Positions 61,226 to 64,000 of a stretch of 64,000 bases of DNA are shown piece after piece. Source of the stretch: Sympetrum striolatum (taxonomy: Eukaryota; Arthropoda; Insecta; Odonata; Libellulidae); contig OX388344.1 in assembly GCA_947579665.1 (NCBI GenBank), forward strand, positions 10,100,346 through 10,164,345. The letters run 5' to 3'. The stretch's first letter is position 1. The number at the start of each line of letters is the position of its first letter. The notes beneath the pieces were generated by a model. The model was not told the origin of the DNA. It did no database searches and saw only the letters and a list, made by a program, of their open reading frames with translations. Both the position numbers and the translations under genes were made by a program.

Positions 61226-61226
<1 letters not shown>
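60149..61226 (+). repeat. Array-repeat element 4 (plus)
   Basis: B-box-like motifs at 60263 (GGTTCGATTCC), 60439, 60609, 60774 (mutated GGCTTCGACACC), 60932 (GGTTCGAATCC) and 61081 (mutated GGTTCATTGCC). Spacings are 176, 170, 165, 158 and 149. The end hairpin and ATTTTACTCG at 61217-61226 lead straight into (TA)n. It is preceded by (GATA)n and the CTTCTCCGGATTCATTCAT linker. Confidence 0.9.

Positions 61227-61297
<71 letters not shown>
61227..61297. repeat. (TA)n tract at array/element junction
   Basis: About 35 TA dinucleotides form the right boundary between array element 4 and the resumed CTTTCTCC element. The uninterrupted copy at 54813 has a short TA tract at the same place (near 54933), so the arrays entered this microsatellite. 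Confidence 0.9.
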
Positions 61298-61300
<3 letters not shown>

Positions 61301-62056
61301 CTTATTATCTTTGACGCCAAAAAATGATAAATAATGTTTTACGGGGCATGATCAATGAAAAACAATGAAATTGGCCTTTCGCCCATAGAGCCCAGAGCGC
61401 CCACTAAGTACATAATCAGCAACTTCCGGTTTATCAGTATTTCATGAATAACTCTTACACAATCAGTGATACAAAAATATGTTTCATACAAAAGTCATAG
61501 TAAATTACATTTTCTAAAACTTTTATAAATAATAGTACATACCTAAATATCATATTTATGGAGATATTTTGAAAACCGGAAATGAGCTTTGAAGAATGAA
61601 GCTCAACTTCCGGTTAACCGATTTACTCCAAAAACTAATCAACTCTAATGATTGTAATAAATATACTACATATGAAATTTGGTGTTGATACAATGAATGG
61701 TTTTCATGTTAGAGCGCCCACAAAGTACATAACAGCTACTTCCGGTTTATCGGTATTTCACGAATAACTCCTAATCAACCGGTGATAAAAAAATATGTTA
61801 AATACAAAAGTTATGGTAAATTTTATTATCTAAAACTTTTGTAAGTAATACAATGCACGTATATATCATATTTATGGAGATATTTTGAAAACCGGAAATG
61901 AGCTTTAATGAATGAAGCTCGACTTCCGGTCAACCGATTTACTCCAAAAACTAATCAACTCTGACAGCACACGCCACAGTACTATATACGAAGTTTAGTA
62001 TTGATACGACCAAAAGTTTTCACGTCAGAGCGCCCACAAACACACACACACATACA

Positions 62057-62103
<47 letters not shown>

Positions 62104-62236
62104 ACAGACATCATTCCGAAAATAGTCAAAACGTGTTCTAGGGACCCCAAAACATGTATTTCCGTTGAAATCTCGAAGTCGAATTTTTTCATGAAAACAA
62201 TACTTTCTCTATACTTCGTATATGGAGAAAGTAAAA
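61298..62236 (-). mobile_element. CTTTCTCC element, main portion (split copy)
   Basis: It resumes with 'ttatctttgacgccaaaaaa' exactly where the copy at 54813 continues after its TA tract. It carries three unit starts, the AC microsatellite and the 5' end ACTTTCTCCATATACGAAGT on the minus strand. Confidence 0.9.
62038..62106 (+). repeat. (AC)n microsatellite
   Basis: About 30 AC repeats with a few interruptions, the longest microsatellite of the CTTTCTCC copies here. Confidence 0.95.
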
Positions 62237-62475
62237 ATTGTCAAATGAAAACCCCCCACGAACATAAATTGAAGATGAACTGAAGAAGTACATCGATAAG
62301 AGGACATTGAACACAGAAGTGGGCATGGATGAAATTGGAAAATACTGGCCCAACAGCTAATTCCTAAGACTGTAACAAATTCCTCCAAAGTATCTTTATA
62401 TACTAGTGTCGCAAAAAGAAATAGGTTGAATCCAGAGACGGTCAAAATGATATCGCTGTTAAATAAAAACTAGAA
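62237..62475 (+). pseudogene. hAT transposase relic, 3' portion
   Basis: After the nested insertion the text EDELKKYIDKRTLNTEVGMD and EIGKYW is readable from about 62266, then, in another frame, AKRNRLNPETVKMISLLNKN near 62410-62472. The last block is the hallmark end of the hAT dimerisation domain ('RNRLxPETVxMLxFLNKN'). The central 'LAxxYLxIPATS' helix is damaged. With 56180-56525 this is one broken transposase C-terminal half separated by 5.7 kb of insertions. Confidence 0.75.
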
Positions 62476-62811
62476 AAATTGACTGTTTGAAATGTGTCAG
62501 TGGATTTCACTGTGAAATGTGTCATTTGTACGTTTATTGATCTTCCGTTATTTTCTTGCTTGGTTTTTTAGAAGTTAAATTAGAATTAAAATTATGCCTA
62601 TTTGTTTAGAATTTCTAAAAATGTCAGCATATATAGAAATTCATGGTCATGTACGTGAATACATACTACTATCACTATTATGAATTCTTTTTCCGATATT
62701 TTGTATTATTTTTTTAAGAAAGAAGAAAAAGTTGTCATTATTTGTATTATTCATGACTATTTTTGTAGTTTAATGCAAATCAAAAAATTCTCCAAAATTT
62801 GTATTTAGAGA

Positions 62812-62940
62812 GGCTTCCGGATAGTCATGTGGACAGCGCGTTTGCCTTTGGTGAAAGCGGTCCCGGGTTCGAATCCCGGTGGGAGCCAATGTGCGAAATG
62901 ACCTAAGCTGTCGAAGCACTTTTAACAATACTACTACTAC
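62812..62940 (+). mobile_element. 129-bp tRNA-derived SINE with 13-bp TSD
   Basis: The first 77 bases resemble a tRNA: GGCTTCC pairs with GGGAGCC (one G-T) as acceptor stem, and CCGGG/CCCGG closes a T arm with a perfect B box GGTTCGAATCC (62866-62876). An A-box-like TAGTCATGTGG has one mismatch. The anticodon arm is malformed, so a working tRNA is unlikely. A 40-base body and an (ACT)n tail follow. TTGTATTTAGAGA is duplicated exactly at 62799-62811 and 62941-62953, showing a recent L1- or CR1-type retroposition. Confidence 0.93.
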
Positions 62941-62953
62941 TTGTATTTAGAGA

Positions 62954-64000
62954 ATCGATAACACAGGAATCGGGTTCGAAATCGAACAAAACTGGAATCG
63001 ACCCATCTTTAGTTGTTATACAATCATTAGGATAGAATCTGTGCATGTTTTTCTACAACCAACTGATAAATATCGGAAAATGCGGAATTTTTTGGGTTTT
63101 TGGGATTTCCCGGAACATCTGAGGCTGATGGGCAAACACCATTTAAATATTTAAATTCAGTGTAAAAAGTTCCATTAGGATCGGATATTCTATTTCGTGT
63201 TACAGAAAAGAGTTTCATTTTGTAAACCAGTGTTGCCGGTTCATAAATTTAACGAAGAATTCTCCTCAATATGAAAATCCTTTCACGTTACATAATTTTA
63301 AGCGGTGTTCCACACCAGTTTGACTACATTGTCTTCTCGAATAACATTGTACTCACCGAAACACGCTCTTAGTCGCAATCATTCCACCGTTGCATAGTTT
63401 ATGCTCTCTAATTCATTCAAGAAAAGACTGCAAGAGGCTACTTGCATTTCATATCGGAAATACTTGGTCAAGGATCGAACCGAAAACCAAAATGAACATG
63501 GAAAGTATTATGTGCGTAGATGCCAAACCTGAAACTTGGGCTACATTTGGTTGCAGAGGAAAATAGAGACCTCCGCTCATTGCTTTTTGGATCATTACAG
63601 TCCATTTTCACATAAAATGAATCTTATGAGGATAAAAAGTAGCCTTATTTTATTTAAGCATTTTTTATAAGTATAGATACAAACTGTTTCCGTCAAATTA
63701 TGCCTTTTACTTAACTGCATATAATCTTATTTTCTTTCCCATACTTTCCTTTAGGTAGGAAAAGCTTAGAAGTTTTTTCATGGTTTTAATTCTGATTATG
63801 AACCCAGACTCAGTAACAGATTTATCAAAAGTACAGATAACTTAGAAAGCCATAAGTTTTCTTTGATTAGACAAAACTTCACTTGTTGAATAATAAAATT
63901 GTTTCCAATGATGAATATTGATTTGAGTTGTATTCATTATTTTATGATTTTTTCATATGTAATTATATTTATTTATCACTAAATATAAATTATAAAAATA
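62954..64000. other. Gene-free AT-rich DNA
   Basis: No exon, repeat terminus or array motif recognised up to the window end. Confidence 0.4.

Noticed and set aside
480..61226. Repeated GGTTCGANNCC motifs read as a tRNA gene cluster
   Set aside because: No unit has acceptor, D and anticodon arms that fold into a cloverleaf; only a T-arm-like hairpin is present.
56651..61226. CRISPR-like array
   Set aside because: Units are 150-175 bp, diverged from each other but conserved between elements, in a eukaryotic setting with no spacer pattern.
62812..62888. Functional tRNA gene
   Set aside because: The anticodon stem is malformed, and the unit continues into a SINE body with a tail and target duplication.

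Overview
The window is AT-rich eukaryotic chromosomal DNA, almost certainly from an arthropod. The signs are a spliced gene with multi-kilobase introns, GT-AG introns, tRNA-derived SINEs, and many kinds of transposon debris: hAT, piggyBac, Harbinger, mariner-type, CR1-like and Penelope-like. I cannot fix the order; hemipteran or chelicerate are both possible.

There is one host gene. Seven minus-strand exons between 48793 and 24927 join in phase through canonical splice sites and encode about 390 contiguous residues of a proline dehydrogenase family protein. It most resembles hydroxyproline dehydrogenase (PRODH2). The stop codon and poly(A) signals are present; the N-terminal exon or exons were not found. 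Its introns, up to 7.7 kb, hold many of the repeats.

Layout: 1-1278 is mostly non-coding. 1279-6223 is a complete hAT element with 8-bp target duplications, a decayed BED-type transposase, and a nested SINE. 6232-12737 holds a foldback repeat, a Penelope-like tail motif and the first copy of a roughly 1-kb 'CTTTCTCC' repeat. 12738-14644 is a 5'-truncated CR1-like retrotransposon with one stop codon in its reverse transcriptase. 15590-19265 has a truncated Harbinger transposase and a decayed reverse transcriptase. 19300-24190 is nearly featureless. 24190-30240 mixes the 3' end of PRODH2 with copies of an unusual array repeat and a solo LTR. 30240-48800 is the rest of PRODH2 with intronic transposons. 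48990-54400 holds more repeats, including a long-TIR element with two smaller elements inside it. 54813-62475 is a three-level nest: a hAT relic split by a CTTTCTCC element, itself split by four array elements. A 129-bp SINE with perfect 13-bp duplications sits at 62812.

The most unusual component is the array repeat. Each element of about 1.1 kb is a chain of six diverged units of roughly 150-175 bp, each carrying one tRNA T-arm / Pol III B-box-like motif (GGTTCGANNCC) at a nearly fixed spacing. Elements end in a short hairpin and are joined by palindromic linkers, one of them a perfect 90-bp palindrome.
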